Both the position numbers and the translations under genes were made by a program. The notes below the pieces were generated by a model, which was given only the letters and a program-made list of their open reading frames with translations, ran no database searches and was not told the DNA's origin. 64,000 nucleotides of DNA from an uncultured Pelagibacteraceae bacterium (GTDB lineage: Bacteria; Pseudomonadota; Alphaproteobacteria; Pelagibacterales; Pelagibacteraceae), in assembly GCA_902560245.1 (NCBI GenBank), contig CACELK010000002.1, positions 19,783 to 83,782 of the forward strand. Direction: 5' to 3'. Shown here piece after piece: positions 1 through 7,546 of the stretch (position 1 is its first letter; each line of letters starts with the position of its first letter).

Positions 1-94
1 TGATATAACTCCAGCAAAATATATTACAGGACTGATTACAGAAAAAGGTATTTGTGATGCATCAAAAGAGGGATTAGCTAAATTATTTAAATGA
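1..94 (+). CDS. mtnA: S-methyl-5-thioribose-1-phosphate isomerase, C-terminal end only
   Basis: The last 30 codons of a gene that begins before the window. They read [18 protein letters not shown] and end in a TGA that overlaps the next ATG. This is the conserved C-terminal strand and helix of MtnA (typically DVTPxxxITxxITExG), the isomerase that turns methylthioribose-1-phosphate into methylthioribulose-1-phosphate after methylthioadenosine is cleaved. The identification rests on a short tail. It is supported by context: a class II sugar-phosphate aldolase and a polyamine-forming enzyme follow on the same strand. Confidence 0.8.
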   Translation, partial: DITPAKYITGLITEKGICDASKEGLAKLFK

Positions 95-426
95 ACCCAT
101 TAATTTTTTCATTAGTTTGTTTAGTTATGGTAGCGATATCAGCAAATTTTTTAAGTTTGATAAAGGAGAACAAAACTTTATTATATATATCAACTATCCC
201 TTGTATTTATTTAGTTATATATGGCTTTTATCTAATTTTTGGATCAATCGATTTACATGAAGATGCTTCGACCAATTTTTTTAATAAAAACCCAGATGAA
301 AAAGAATTACCAATTGTTTTTGTTATCCTTAAGTTTTACAAATATATGTTAATTTTGGTAGGTTTAATATTTGGTTATGTATTTTCCAAAAAGTTAAAAA
401 ATGACAGAAGTCGAACAAGTAATTAA
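91..426 (+). CDS. Small hypothetical membrane protein
   Basis: A 111-residue protein whose ATG overlaps the stop of mtnA (ATGA), so it is very likely translationally coupled. It has about three hydrophobic segments (residues about 2-20, 30-50 and 77-98) separated by a short acidic loop, and a basic C-terminal tail. I recognise no family. It lies between two methylthioadenosine-salvage-type genes, but the sequence gives no direct link to that pathway. Its position in a tight run of co-directional genes suggests it is expressed with them. Confidence 0.6.
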   Translation: MNPLIFSLVCLVMVAISANFLSLIKENKTLLYISTIPCIYLVIYGFYLIFGSIDLHEDASTNFFNKNPDEKELPIVFVILKFYKYMLILVGLIFGYVFSKKLKNDRSRTSN

Positions 427-603
427 ATGAAAAAAAATATTTTATTAGTAATTTTAATAATTATTGGAATGTTTGTTGTTCTATCATTTAGTGACCATAA
501 CAGAAATAGATCTATTTCTGCATGTATAATGGCTCAAAAAAATAAAGTAGAAAATTTTGATTTAGAAAAAGCAAAAAAGTTCTGTGAAAAAGAAATTAAA
601 TAA
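427..603 (+). CDS. Very small single-pass protein (58 aa)
   Basis: The ATG follows directly on the TAA of the preceding gene, and the TAA shares its last base with the ATG of the aldolase gene. Such packing on both sides supports a real gene despite its size. Residues 4-20 form one hydrophobic segment (MKKNILLVILIIIGMFVVLS) that could be a signal anchor or signal peptide. The rest is a short charged domain with two cysteines (C33 and C53), which could pair if the domain is periplasmic. No family is recognised. Confidence 0.55.
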   Translation: MKKNILLVILIIIGMFVVLSFSDHNRNRSISACIMAQKNKVENFDLEKAKKFCEKEIK

Positions 604-1268
604 TGGAAAATTTAAAGATAAGAGAGGATATAATTGAATTTTCAATAAAGCTTAACACGACAAATTTATCACCCCTTAGATCTGGAAACTTATCAGTAAA
701 AGCAAAAGAGAATAATGTAGATGGGTTTTATATAACTCCATCTGGAAAAAAATATGAAGATCTTAAGCCGGCGGATATTGTATTTTTATCACTAGGAGAA
801 AAGAAAGATTTTCTAAGGTGGTTTAATTCTGGAAAAAAACCCTCATCAGAATGGCGATTTCATCAAGACATTTATACAAATAAAGCCGAAGCAAGAGCTA
901 TAGTACACGCTCATTCACCACACGCTACAGCAGTATCATCTCATGGAAAACCTATTCCTGCTTTTCATTATATGGTTGCATTAGCAGGAGGAAACGACAT
1001 TAAGTGTGCAGATTACGCAACTTTTGGTACATCTGAGTTATCAAAAAATATTATTAATTCATTAGAAAACAGGAAGGCTTGTCTAATGTCAAATCATGGT
1101 CAGGTTGCATTTGGACAAAATCTTAAACAGGCCTTTGAACTTGCACAAGAAGTAGAAAATATTTGTCATCAATATGTAATTGCTTTAAAGTTAGGAGAAC
1201 CTAAGATTCTTTCATCTTCAGAGATGGAAAAAATTTTAGATAAAGTAAAATATTATAAAAGTGAATAA
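603..1268 (+). CDS. Class II aldolase, L-fuculose-phosphate aldolase type
   Basis: A 221-residue zinc-dependent class II aldolase/adducin-family protein. The FucA signature is clear: SSEWRFH with the catalytic Glu at residue 83, HAH zinc ligands at 102 and 104, and the third ligand at H165 in SNHGQ. The overall pattern (GKKPSSEWRFH, IPAFHYMVALAGG, YATFGT) resembles E. coli FucA more than MtnB dehydratase. FucA-type enzymes cleave a ketose-1-phosphate to dihydroxyacetone phosphate plus an aldehyde. Because it sits with mtnA and a spermidine synthase, the natural substrate may be methylthioribulose-1-phosphate, as in the DHAP shunt known from Rhodospirillum rubrum and some E. coli. That is inference; a dehydratase (MtnB) role is not excluded. 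Confidence 0.85.
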   Translation: MENLKIREDIIEFSIKLNTTNLSPLRSGNLSVKAKENNVDGFYITPSGKKYEDLKPADIVFLSLGEKKDFLRWFNSGKKPSSEWRFHQDIYTNKAEARAIVHAHSPHATAVSSHGKPIPAFHYMVALAGGNDIKCADYATFGTSELSKNIINSLENRKACLMSNHGQVAFGQNLKQAFELAQEVENICHQYVIALKLGEPKILSSSEMEKILDKVKYYKSE

Positions 1269-1274
1269 TTTTTT

Positions 1275-2315
1275 ATGACTAAAGTTGGGGAGCATATAAC
1301 ATTAGACATTATTGGGACGAAAAAAGAATACGATCCATCCTTTTATGAAAAATTAGTTTATAAAATTGCTAAAAAAGCAAAAGTCACAGTTTTGGAAATA
1401 TCCAAATATAAATTTAAACCCCAAGGCTTTACATTAGTTGCTTTGTTAGCAGAAAGTCATATTAGTTTTCATACTTTTCCAGAAAATGGGATTATAAGTT
1501 TCGATTTTTTTACGTGTGGAAGAATTTCTCCCTCTATTGCAATAGATATAATTAAAAAAGAAATTGAACACAAAAGAATTGTAAAAAAAGAATTCAATAG
1601 AGATACTATAGCTCTATATCACGATATATATAGCTCTCCAGGATTACAAAAATCATATGTGGTTAAAAATGTGCTTGAGGACTTCACTTCAAAAGTAGGG
1701 CAGCATATTGAAATTTTAGATTTAGAACAATTTGGTAAGTCTTTATTTATTGATAATGAAATTCAAGTTGCAACTAAAGACGAGCACCTTTATAGCGGCA
1801 CATTTGTTAATGCTGGACTGAAATTAAATAAAGACAAAGAAACAGCAGCTATTATAGGAGGCGGAGATGGGGGTGTAGCTAGAGAATGTATTTCTAAAGA
1901 ATTTGGGTACATAGATTGGTTCGAGCTAGATCCTGAAGTAGTCGAAGTTTGCGAAAAACATCTTGGTTCAATCGGAAATAAAGCAACAAAGAAAAACTCA
2001 GTTAAATGTATTTGGGGAGATGCATTTGAAAGTATTAAAAAAATTGAAGATGACAGATATGATAAAATTTTTGTTGATTTAAATGATGATCAATTCTGTA
2101 TTGATTTAGCTGCTAAGAATATGGATTCTTTAGTAAGAATATTAAAACCTAACGGAGTTATCACTGCTCAGGTAGGTAGCCAAGACAAGAAACCTAAACA
2201 AGTAGACAAATGGCTAAAAGTATTTAATAAAAATTTTGGAAATGCTACTCTTGATAGAGTTTATATACCTAGTTTCGACTGTTCCTGGAATTTTTCGTCT
2301 TCAATAAATCACTAG
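1275..2315 (+). CDS. speD-speE: Fused S-adenosylmethionine decarboxylase / spermidine synthase
   Basis: A 346-residue two-domain protein. Residues about 1-120 are a class 1b AdoMet decarboxylase: the self-cleavage site is E60/S61 in AESHISFHTFPE (S61 becomes the pyruvoyl group), with H66 and C81 (FFTCG) at the expected processing and catalytic positions. Residues about 130-346 are spermidine synthase, with the AdoMet-type glycine motif IGGGDGGVARE, the acidic ligand in WFELDPEVVE, and DLNDDQFC for the catalytic region. The fusion would decarboxylate AdoMet and transfer the aminopropyl group in one polypeptide, giving spermidine and methylthioadenosine. The gene starts 6 bp after the aldolase gene, suggesting one operon with methylthioadenosine-recycling genes. 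Confidence 0.92.
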   Translation: MTKVGEHITLDIIGTKKEYDPSFYEKLVYKIAKKAKVTVLEISKYKFKPQGFTLVALLAESHISFHTFPENGIISFDFFTCGRISPSIAIDIIKKEIEHKRIVKKEFNRDTIALYHDIYSSPGLQKSYVVKNVLEDFTSKVGQHIEILDLEQFGKSLFIDNEIQVATKDEHLYSGTFVNAGLKLNKDKETAAIIGGGDGGVARECISKEFGYIDWFELDPEVVEVCEKHLGSIGNKATKKNSVKCIWGDAFESIKKIEDDRYDKIFVDLNDDQFCIDLAAKNMDSLVRILKPNGVITAQVGSQDKKPKQVDKWLKVFNKNFGNATLDRVYIPSFDCSWNFSSSINH

Positions 2316-2373
2316 AATTTTCTTTTTAATTCATCAAAATTGTGAAATAATTATTCTTTTACGGAGGGAAATA

Positions 2374-3201
2374 ATGAATACATTTAAAAAAATAATTTTT
2401 ACAGTTTTAGTATCTTTACTGTTAGCAGGAAGTGCTAATGCTGGTAAAATAAAAATTGGAACTGAAGGTGCCTATCCTCCTTGGAATTCAAAAGATGCTT
2501 CAGGCAAACTTATTGGATTTGAGGTTGAATTAGCTTGGACGCTTTGTAGATATATTGGAGAACAGTGCGAAATAGTTGAACAAGATTGGGATGGCATGAT
2601 TCCAGCTCTTATAATGAGAAAGTTTGATGCTATCATGGCAGGAATGTCAATTACTGCAGAAAGACAAAAAGCAATTAGTTTTTCTCAAGGATATGCAGAT
2701 GAGGTTGCTTCATTAGCAGTCATGAAAGGTTCAAGTTTAGAGGGTATGGATACACCTGCAGGAATTAACCTTACTAAACCTAATGCAGCTGCAAAAAAAG
2801 CATTAAAAACTTTAACTGCCGCATTGGCTGGAAAAACTGTTTGTGTTCAAACAGCAACAATTCACCAGAACTTTTTAGACTCAGGTGATGTTGGAAAAGT
2901 AAATGTCAGAACATATAAAACTCAAGACGAGGTAAACTTAGATTTAGCATCAGGAAGATGTGATGCCGCTTTAGCTGCTGCAGTAGCTTTTAGCGATTAT
3001 GCAGAAAAATCTGGTAAACCAGTAGTTTTAGTTGGCCCTACTTTTTCAGGCGGTGCTTTTGGTAATGGTGTGGGAGTTGGTATTAGAAAAGATGATACGG
3101 AACTTTTAAATGCTTTTAACAAAGCAATCGATAAGGCGAGAAAGAATGGCGACATTAGTAGAATAGCTACTAAGTGGTTCGGTTTTGACGCTTCTATGTA
3201 A
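2374..3201 (+). CDS. Amino-acid/opine-type ABC transporter periplasmic binding protein
   Basis: A 275-residue periplasmic binding protein of the family 3 (His/Arg/octopine) type. A signal peptide is obvious (residues 1-23, ending in SANAG). The family core follows: IKIGTEGAYPPWN, GFEVELAW, and the ligand carboxylate motif SITAERQKAISFS at about 89-101. A strong Shine-Dalgarno (ACGGAGGG) precedes the ATG, as is common for highly expressed binding proteins. Two permease genes follow after a hairpin. Basic amino acids or opines are plausible ligands by family resemblance; the exact substrate cannot be read from the sequence. Confidence 0.9.
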   Translation: MNTFKKIIFTVLVSLLLAGSANAGKIKIGTEGAYPPWNSKDASGKLIGFEVELAWTLCRYIGEQCEIVEQDWDGMIPALIMRKFDAIMAGMSITAERQKAISFSQGYADEVASLAVMKGSSLEGMDTPAGINLTKPNAAAKKALKTLTAALAGKTVCVQTATIHQNFLDSGDVGKVNVRTYKTQDEVNLDLASGRCDAALAAAVAFSDYAEKSGKPVVLVGPTFSGGAFGNGVGVGIRKDDTELLNAFNKAIDKARKNGDISRIATKWFGFDASM

Positions 3202-3215
3202 TTAATTTTAGATTT

Positions 3216-3238
3216 GGCGACTATAATATATAGTCGCC
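3216..3238 (+). promoter_or_regulatory. Intercistronic hairpin between binding protein and permease genes
   Basis: A perfect 10-bp inverted repeat (GGCGACTATA / TATAGTCGCC) with a 3-base spacer, 15 bp after the binding-protein stop and 8 bp before the first permease start. There is no T-run after it, so it is not a classic terminator. By analogy with the malE-malF and his operons it probably protects the upstream mRNA or reduces readthrough, giving more binding protein than permease. Its GC-rich ends stand out in this AT-rich sequence. Confidence 0.6.
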
Positions 3239-3245
3239 AGTCTTT

Positions 3246-3938
3246 ATGGAACTTCTAGCATTTGGAAAAACTGGTTGGGGCGATGAATTATTTATTGCCA
3301 CTTTAATGACAATCGCTGTTTCAATAACAGCTATGCTAATAGGTTTTCTTTTTGCTTTAATATTTACTCCTCTCAAATTATCAAAAAATAAATTATTTAA
3401 TCTTATTGGAAATTCTTACACAACGGTTGTGCGTGGAGTCCCTGAACTATTAGTAATATATTTACTTTTCTTTGGCGGAAGTGGTGCAGTAATGTTTGTT
3501 GCATCAATTTTTGGTTATACTGAATATATAGAAATTAATGCATTCATTACTGGTTCATTTGCAATTGGAATTATTTCTGGTGCGTATTCCACTGAGGTTT
3601 TTAGAGGAGCGATACAATCTATTGATAAAGGTCAATTTGAAGCTGCTAAAGTAATGGGTTTGAGTAAATTTGCACAATTTTATAAAATAATACTTCCTCA
3701 AACTTTAAGATTAGCTATTCCTAACTTGAGTAATGTTTGGCAAATTACACTAAAAGATACTTCTTTAATATCTGTAACTGGTTTGGTGGAAATTATGAGA
3801 CAATCTTACATTGCTGCAGGATCTACAAGAGATCCATTATTTTTTTACTCTTTTGCAGCTGTTTTATATTTAATGCTAACATTTTTGAGCATGAAGATAA
3901 TTAATAAATTAGAAGCTAAATATAGCAGGGGTTATTGA
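3246..3938 (+). CDS. Amino-acid ABC transporter permease (HisQ/OccQ type)
   Basis: A 230-residue inner-membrane permease with about five transmembrane helices, in the His/Glu/Gln/Arg/opine family. The cytoplasmic EAA loop that contacts the ATPase is visible (EAAKVMGLSKFAQFYKIILPQ, about residues 137-156). It lies downstream of the binding protein and overlaps the next permease gene by one base (TGATG). Together these form the heteromeric membrane channel. No ATP-binding subunit gene lies next to the pair. Confidence 0.88.
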   Translation: MELLAFGKTGWGDELFIATLMTIAVSITAMLIGFLFALIFTPLKLSKNKLFNLIGNSYTTVVRGVPELLVIYLLFFGGSGAVMFVASIFGYTEYIEINAFITGSFAIGIISGAYSTEVFRGAIQSIDKGQFEAAKVMGLSKFAQFYKIILPQTLRLAIPNLSNVWQITLKDTSLISVTGLVEIMRQSYIAAGSTRDPLFFYSFAAVLYLMLTFLSMKIINKLEAKYSRGY

Positions 3939-4612
3939 TGGATTTAGAATTAATGGCAAATAGTTTTCCAAAATTATTAAACGCTGCTGTTATAACTTTA
4001 AAACTCTTATCGGCTTCTTTAGTTATTGGATTGTTTGTTGGATTATTTTTTGCAATTCTGAGATTAAATAAAAATATTTTTCTAAATAAGTTTGCATATG
4101 GATACTCTTACGTATTTAGGGGCACACCTTTATTAGTTCAAATATTTATAATTTATTTTGGCCTGGGTCAGATTGAATACTTAAGATCAACATTTTTATG
4201 GGTCATTTTAAAAGAACCATACTGGTGTGCAATAATTGCCTTTGCTTTAAACACGGGTGCTTACACATCTGAAATATTAAGATCTGCGTTTCAAACAATT
4301 AAACCTGGAATAGTAGAAGCAGGCAGAAGTTTAGGAATATCAAATAAGATAATTTTCTATAAAATACAAATTCCTATAGCTATTAGACAATCTCTTCCAG
4401 CATACGGAAATGAAATAATTTTAATGATGAAAGGAACTTCTTTAGCAAGCACTGTTACAATTATGGACTTAACTGGTGTTGCAAAATATATAATTTCCAC
4501 AACTTTTAAACCGATTGAGGTCTTTATTGTTGCAGGTGGTATTTATCTATTTATGACTTTTATTATACATAATGTAATTAAATTTTTAGAAAAAAAATAT
4601 AGTTTTAATTAA
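3938..4612 (+). CDS. Amino-acid ABC transporter permease (HisM/OccM type)
   Basis: A 224-residue permease, partner of the preceding one. I chose the ATG at 3938, which overlaps the upstream TGA, over a TTG one codon earlier. It has about five hydrophobic segments, the conserved FRGTPLLVQIFIIYFG motif near residue 57, and an EAA loop (VEAGRSLGISNKIIFYKIQIP) around residue 130. It ends convergently, overlapping the M24 hydrolase gene on the other strand by 4 bp. An OccP/HisP-type ATPase would normally follow here and is absent. Confidence 0.87.
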   Translation: MDLELMANSFPKLLNAAVITLKLLSASLVIGLFVGLFFAILRLNKNIFLNKFAYGYSYVFRGTPLLVQIFIIYFGLGQIEYLRSTFLWVILKEPYWCAIIAFALNTGAYTSEILRSAFQTIKPGIVEAGRSLGISNKIIFYKIQIPIAIRQSLPAYGNEIILMMKGTSLASTVTIMDLTGVAKYIISTTFKPIEVFIVAGGIYLFMTFIIHNVIKFLEKKYSFN

Positions 4613-5760
4613 AGTATAACTAAGTCTAGTTTATGATTACCAAGTCTTTCATTGCCATTTTTAGTTACTAAATATGTTTCCCCTAAATTCATAGCTAATT
4701 GATTTTCAGAGTCCATTAATATCATATGCATAAAAAATATATTTCCTTCCTCAATCACATAAGGGTTTTCAGTATACAGCATAGGCCAGTCCATCCAATT
4801 TGGTGAAAAAGTTGCACCTAAAGAATAACCACAGGCATTCATTCTTGATTTATTGAAACCAAAATCATCAAAAGTTTTTGCATGAGCATCAAAAACTTCT
4901 CCAATTTTATTTTGTGGTTTTAATTTATTTTCACAATTTTTTAATGCTTCTAAACAAGCTTCATGCATCTTCTGATGTTCGGGATCAGCTTTTCCTATAG
5001 GAATAGTTCTAAACATTGCAGAATGATAATGTCTGTATGTTCCAGCCCACTCAATAGTTAATTGATCTTGTTTATTTAAGATTTGTTTTTCAGCTTGATA
5101 TCGACAAAGAAGAGCGTTTTTTCCTGAACCAATAATAAATTCATTTGCAGGATAATCGCCACCACCTTCAAATATAACTCTATTCATTTCAGCTAATATC
5201 TTAGACTCGCTTACACCTGCTTTTGCATGTTTCCATACTTCATCTAAAGCTTTATCAGCGAGCTCAGCAGCTTTTTTTACATAAAGAATTTCTTCTTTGG
5301 ATTTTACAACTCTTAACTTTGTTATTAAGTCTGACTTATCTTCAACATCACAATAATTTTCTAAAGATTTGTTAAGTCGAAGTGCATTACGACCAGTTAG
5401 TCCATAAGCTTCATATTCAACTCCTAATTTTTTTCCTTTAAGATTTAATTCGTCTAAAATGATTTTAAGATCATCAGTTGGGTTTGATCCATCTTTATCA
5501 ACCCAAATTTTTATATCTTCTATGTTTGAAGTATTTTGTGCTTGTCTTAAATCAGGAGCTCTTGTTAAAAGTATTACGTTCCCATTTTTGTCTAAAACTA
5601 ATGTTTGAAAAAAAACATAACCAAAAGTATCGTAGCCAGTTAACCAATACATAGATTCTTGCCTAAACATTAAAAGAGCATCTATATTTTGCTCTTTCAT
5701 TGAATTCAAAACTTTAGATTTTCTTGATTTAAATTCTTCTTCTGAAAAGTGAAGGCCCAT
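4609..5760 (-). CDS. M24-family (creatinase/ectoine-hydrolase-like) pita-bread hydrolase
   Basis: A 383-residue protein with the creatinase N-terminal domain (residues about 10-145, DALLMFRQESMYWLTGYD) and the pita-bread catalytic domain (about 150-375). In metallopeptidase M24 members the domain starts with a DxG...D metal pair. Here the equivalent region reads TIEWAGTYRHYHSAMFRT, with Glu237 and Ser247 where Asp residues are expected. That points to a creatinase or DoeA-type C-N hydrolase rather than a true aminopeptidase. It faces an amino-acid/opine importer, so it may process an imported compound; this is inference. The ATG abuts the stop of the next gene. Confidence 0.78.
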   Translation of the reverse strand: MGLHFSEEEFKSRKSKVLNSMKEQNIDALLMFRQESMYWLTGYDTFGYVFFQTLVLDKNGNVILLTRAPDLRQAQNTSNIEDIKIWVDKDGSNPTDDLKIILDELNLKGKKLGVEYEAYGLTGRNALRLNKSLENYCDVEDKSDLITKLRVVKSKEEILYVKKAAELADKALDEVWKHAKAGVSESKILAEMNRVIFEGGGDYPANEFIIGSGKNALLCRYQAEKQILNKQDQLTIEWAGTYRHYHSAMFRTIPIGKADPEHQKMHEACLEALKNCENKLKPQNKIGEVFDAHAKTFDDFGFNKSRMNACGYSLGATFSPNWMDWPMLYTENPYVIEEGNIFFMHMILMDSENQLAMNLGETYLVTKNGNERLGNHKLDLVIL

Positions 5761-6150
5761 TTAATAATTAGTATACTCTTTAATTTCTTTGATTGTAGAT
5801 CCTGTATGATTATTGATCTCTAATTTAATTTTTGCACGATCATCATTCAGAAAATGGACATCTCTTGAAAGTTTAATAAACTTTTCCCCAAAATCATTAT
5901 CCTTTTCACATTGTCTTTTGTCATCTTCAATAATCCAAAGCTTTGCGTTTATTTTTTTTAGTGATTGATAAAGATTATTGATTTTATCATCAGATTTAAT
6001 ATTTTTTTTATATTGATCTTTTAAAATAGAATGTTCTTTATTGATAAACTTTAGCTTTTGAGGATCTTTTATCTTTTCCTGTTTGATCTCTAAAATTGAA
6101 ATCTTATCTAAGAGCTCTCCAAACGAAACTTCAATTATAATTTTATTCAT
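5761..6150 (-). CDS. DUF6165-like small protein
   Basis: A 129-residue protein with the N-terminal motif EVSFGELLDKISILEIKQEKI, which I recognise as DUF6165-like. The family is of unknown function and is often found beside sugar and LPS genes. The rest is Lys/Asp-rich and predicted helical, with coiled-coil-like heptads around 15-110. It is divergent from a family 9 glycosyltransferase with only 32 bp between them, which fits a role near cell-surface glycan synthesis. No catalytic residues can be assigned. Confidence 0.6.
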   Translation of the reverse strand: MNKIIIEVSFGELLDKISILEIKQEKIKDPQKLKFINKEHSILKDQYKKNIKSDDKINNLYQSLKKINAKLWIIEDDKRQCEKDNDFGEKFIKLSRDVHFLNDDRAKIKLEINNHTGSTIKEIKEYTNY

Positions 6151-6182
6151 AAAAATTTATATTATGCTAAGTTGTTTAAAAT

Positions 6183-7121
6183 ATGTCTAATATTTTAATT
6201 ATCAAACATGGTTCTTTAGGAGATATAGCCCAAGCAAGCGGTGCAATTCAAGATATATTTGAAAATCATAAAAATTCTAAAATACACCTTTTAACCACAA
6301 AACCATATTTTGAACTATTTAAAATGAATCCATTTATAAACGAGGTCATTTTAGACAAAAGATTATCAAGGTTTAATCTTATCTATCTTTTTTCTCTTAT
6401 GAGAAAACTAAAGAGTTTTAAATTTATTAAAGTTTATGATTTACAAAATTCGTCGAGAACAAACTTTTATAAAAGAATCCTATTTCCAAATTCAAATTTA
6501 GATAAATGGTCCAGTTCAGATACAACTTTACCAAAAGGCACAAATAAAGAAGAATTTGATAAAAAATCAGTTTTAGAACGTTTTGATCATCAACTTAAAA
6601 CTTCTAGTTTATCAACAAAAAATACAATGAAACCAAATTTTAACTGGTCTTGTTCAGATATTGGTGAAATAATAAATAAATTTAATTTAAAAAAATATAT
6701 ACTTTTATTTCCTTTTTGCTCACCACATCTAACAAAAAAAAAATGGCCTTATTATAACAAGCTAATAAATTTAATAAAAAATAATTATAAAGACGAATAT
6801 AAAATCTTGATTGCTCCAGGTCCCACTGAATTAAATGATGCTAAAAATTTTGATGCAATAAATATATTAGATAATGAAAAAGCATTGGATATTTCTCAAC
6901 TTTCTTCATTAATAAAAGGTAGCAGTTTTGTAATTGCAAATGATACAGGTCCAGCACATATGGCGGCCCACTTGTTATCTAAAGGTTTAGCCCTTTTTGG
7001 ATCGCACACAACAGCGTATAAGGTAAGCATTGAGAGAGAAAATTTTAAAGCTGTTCAGGTCGAGGATTTAAACAAACTAAGTCCAGAAAAAGTTTTTGAA
7101 TATATAATCGAAAGAATTTAA
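6183..7121 (+). CDS. Glycosyltransferase family 9 (heptosyltransferase-like)
   Basis: A 312-residue GT-B glycosyltransferase. The N-terminus IIKHGSLGDIAQASGAIQDI is the GT9 acceptor-domain start. The donor-site motif FVIANDTGPAHMAAHL at about 253-268 is the family's NDTG-x-H signature. GT9 enzymes add heptose or similar sugars from ADP-heptose-like donors to LPS core in the cytoplasm. The donor here is not determinable. It overlaps the next convergent gene by 4 bp. Confidence 0.85.
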   Translation: MSNILIIKHGSLGDIAQASGAIQDIFENHKNSKIHLLTTKPYFELFKMNPFINEVILDKRLSRFNLIYLFSLMRKLKSFKFIKVYDLQNSSRTNFYKRILFPNSNLDKWSSSDTTLPKGTNKEEFDKKSVLERFDHQLKTSSLSTKNTMKPNFNWSCSDIGEIINKFNLKKYILLFPFCSPHLTKKKWPYYNKLINLIKNNYKDEYKILIAPGPTELNDAKNFDAINILDNEKALDISQLSSLIKGSSFVIANDTGPAHMAAHLLSKGLALFGSHTTAYKVSIERENFKAVQVEDLNKLSPEKVFEYIIERI

Positions 7122-7534
7122 GTATAGATTTTATCAGATAGACCGTAGCACAAAATAGCACTCAATAAAGTCAGAACTCCAGGTGCAATAATGCCTTCAA
7201 TTGAAGTTTTTTCATTTGTTCCTAAATTTCCTTTTTTATGTGACCAAATTGCAAATACGAAAGCAGCTGCATTTTGTAAAAATATTAAATTAAAAAAAGC
7301 CCAAGTATTTTCTAATCCATCTGGTCTAACAAATCCAACATAGATAGCCATTAAAACTGATCCAACAAAAATGGAACCAAAAAATCTTGTCATAATTGCT
7401 GCACCATCTCCCATTCCATACTGGTCTACAAATTTTTTAGTAGTGAATAAGCATCTAAACGCATAAAAAGCAAAAGCAGCAAAGTGCACTAAGAATATTA
7501 TAAGATAAATTATTCCATTAAATTTAGCGATCAT
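7118..7534 (-). CDS. Hypothetical four-helix membrane protein
   Basis: A 138-residue protein with four hydrophobic segments (about residues 7-30, 46-67, 79-98 and 112-132). A short conserved-looking loop, KFVDQYGMGDGAAIMTRFFG, lies between the first two. It has no signal-peptide cleavage pattern and no recognised family. It is co-directional with the downstream-numbered glycosyltransferase and thioredoxin genes but separated by 12 bp. Confidence 0.6.
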   Translation of the reverse strand: MIAKFNGIIYLIIFLVHFAAFAFYAFRCLFTTKKFVDQYGMGDGAAIMTRFFGSIFVGSVLMAIYVGFVRPDGLENTWAFFNLIFLQNAAAFVFAIWSHKKGNLGTNEKTSIEGIIAPGVLTLLSAILCYGLSDKIYT

Positions 7535-7546
7535 AAAAACATACTA

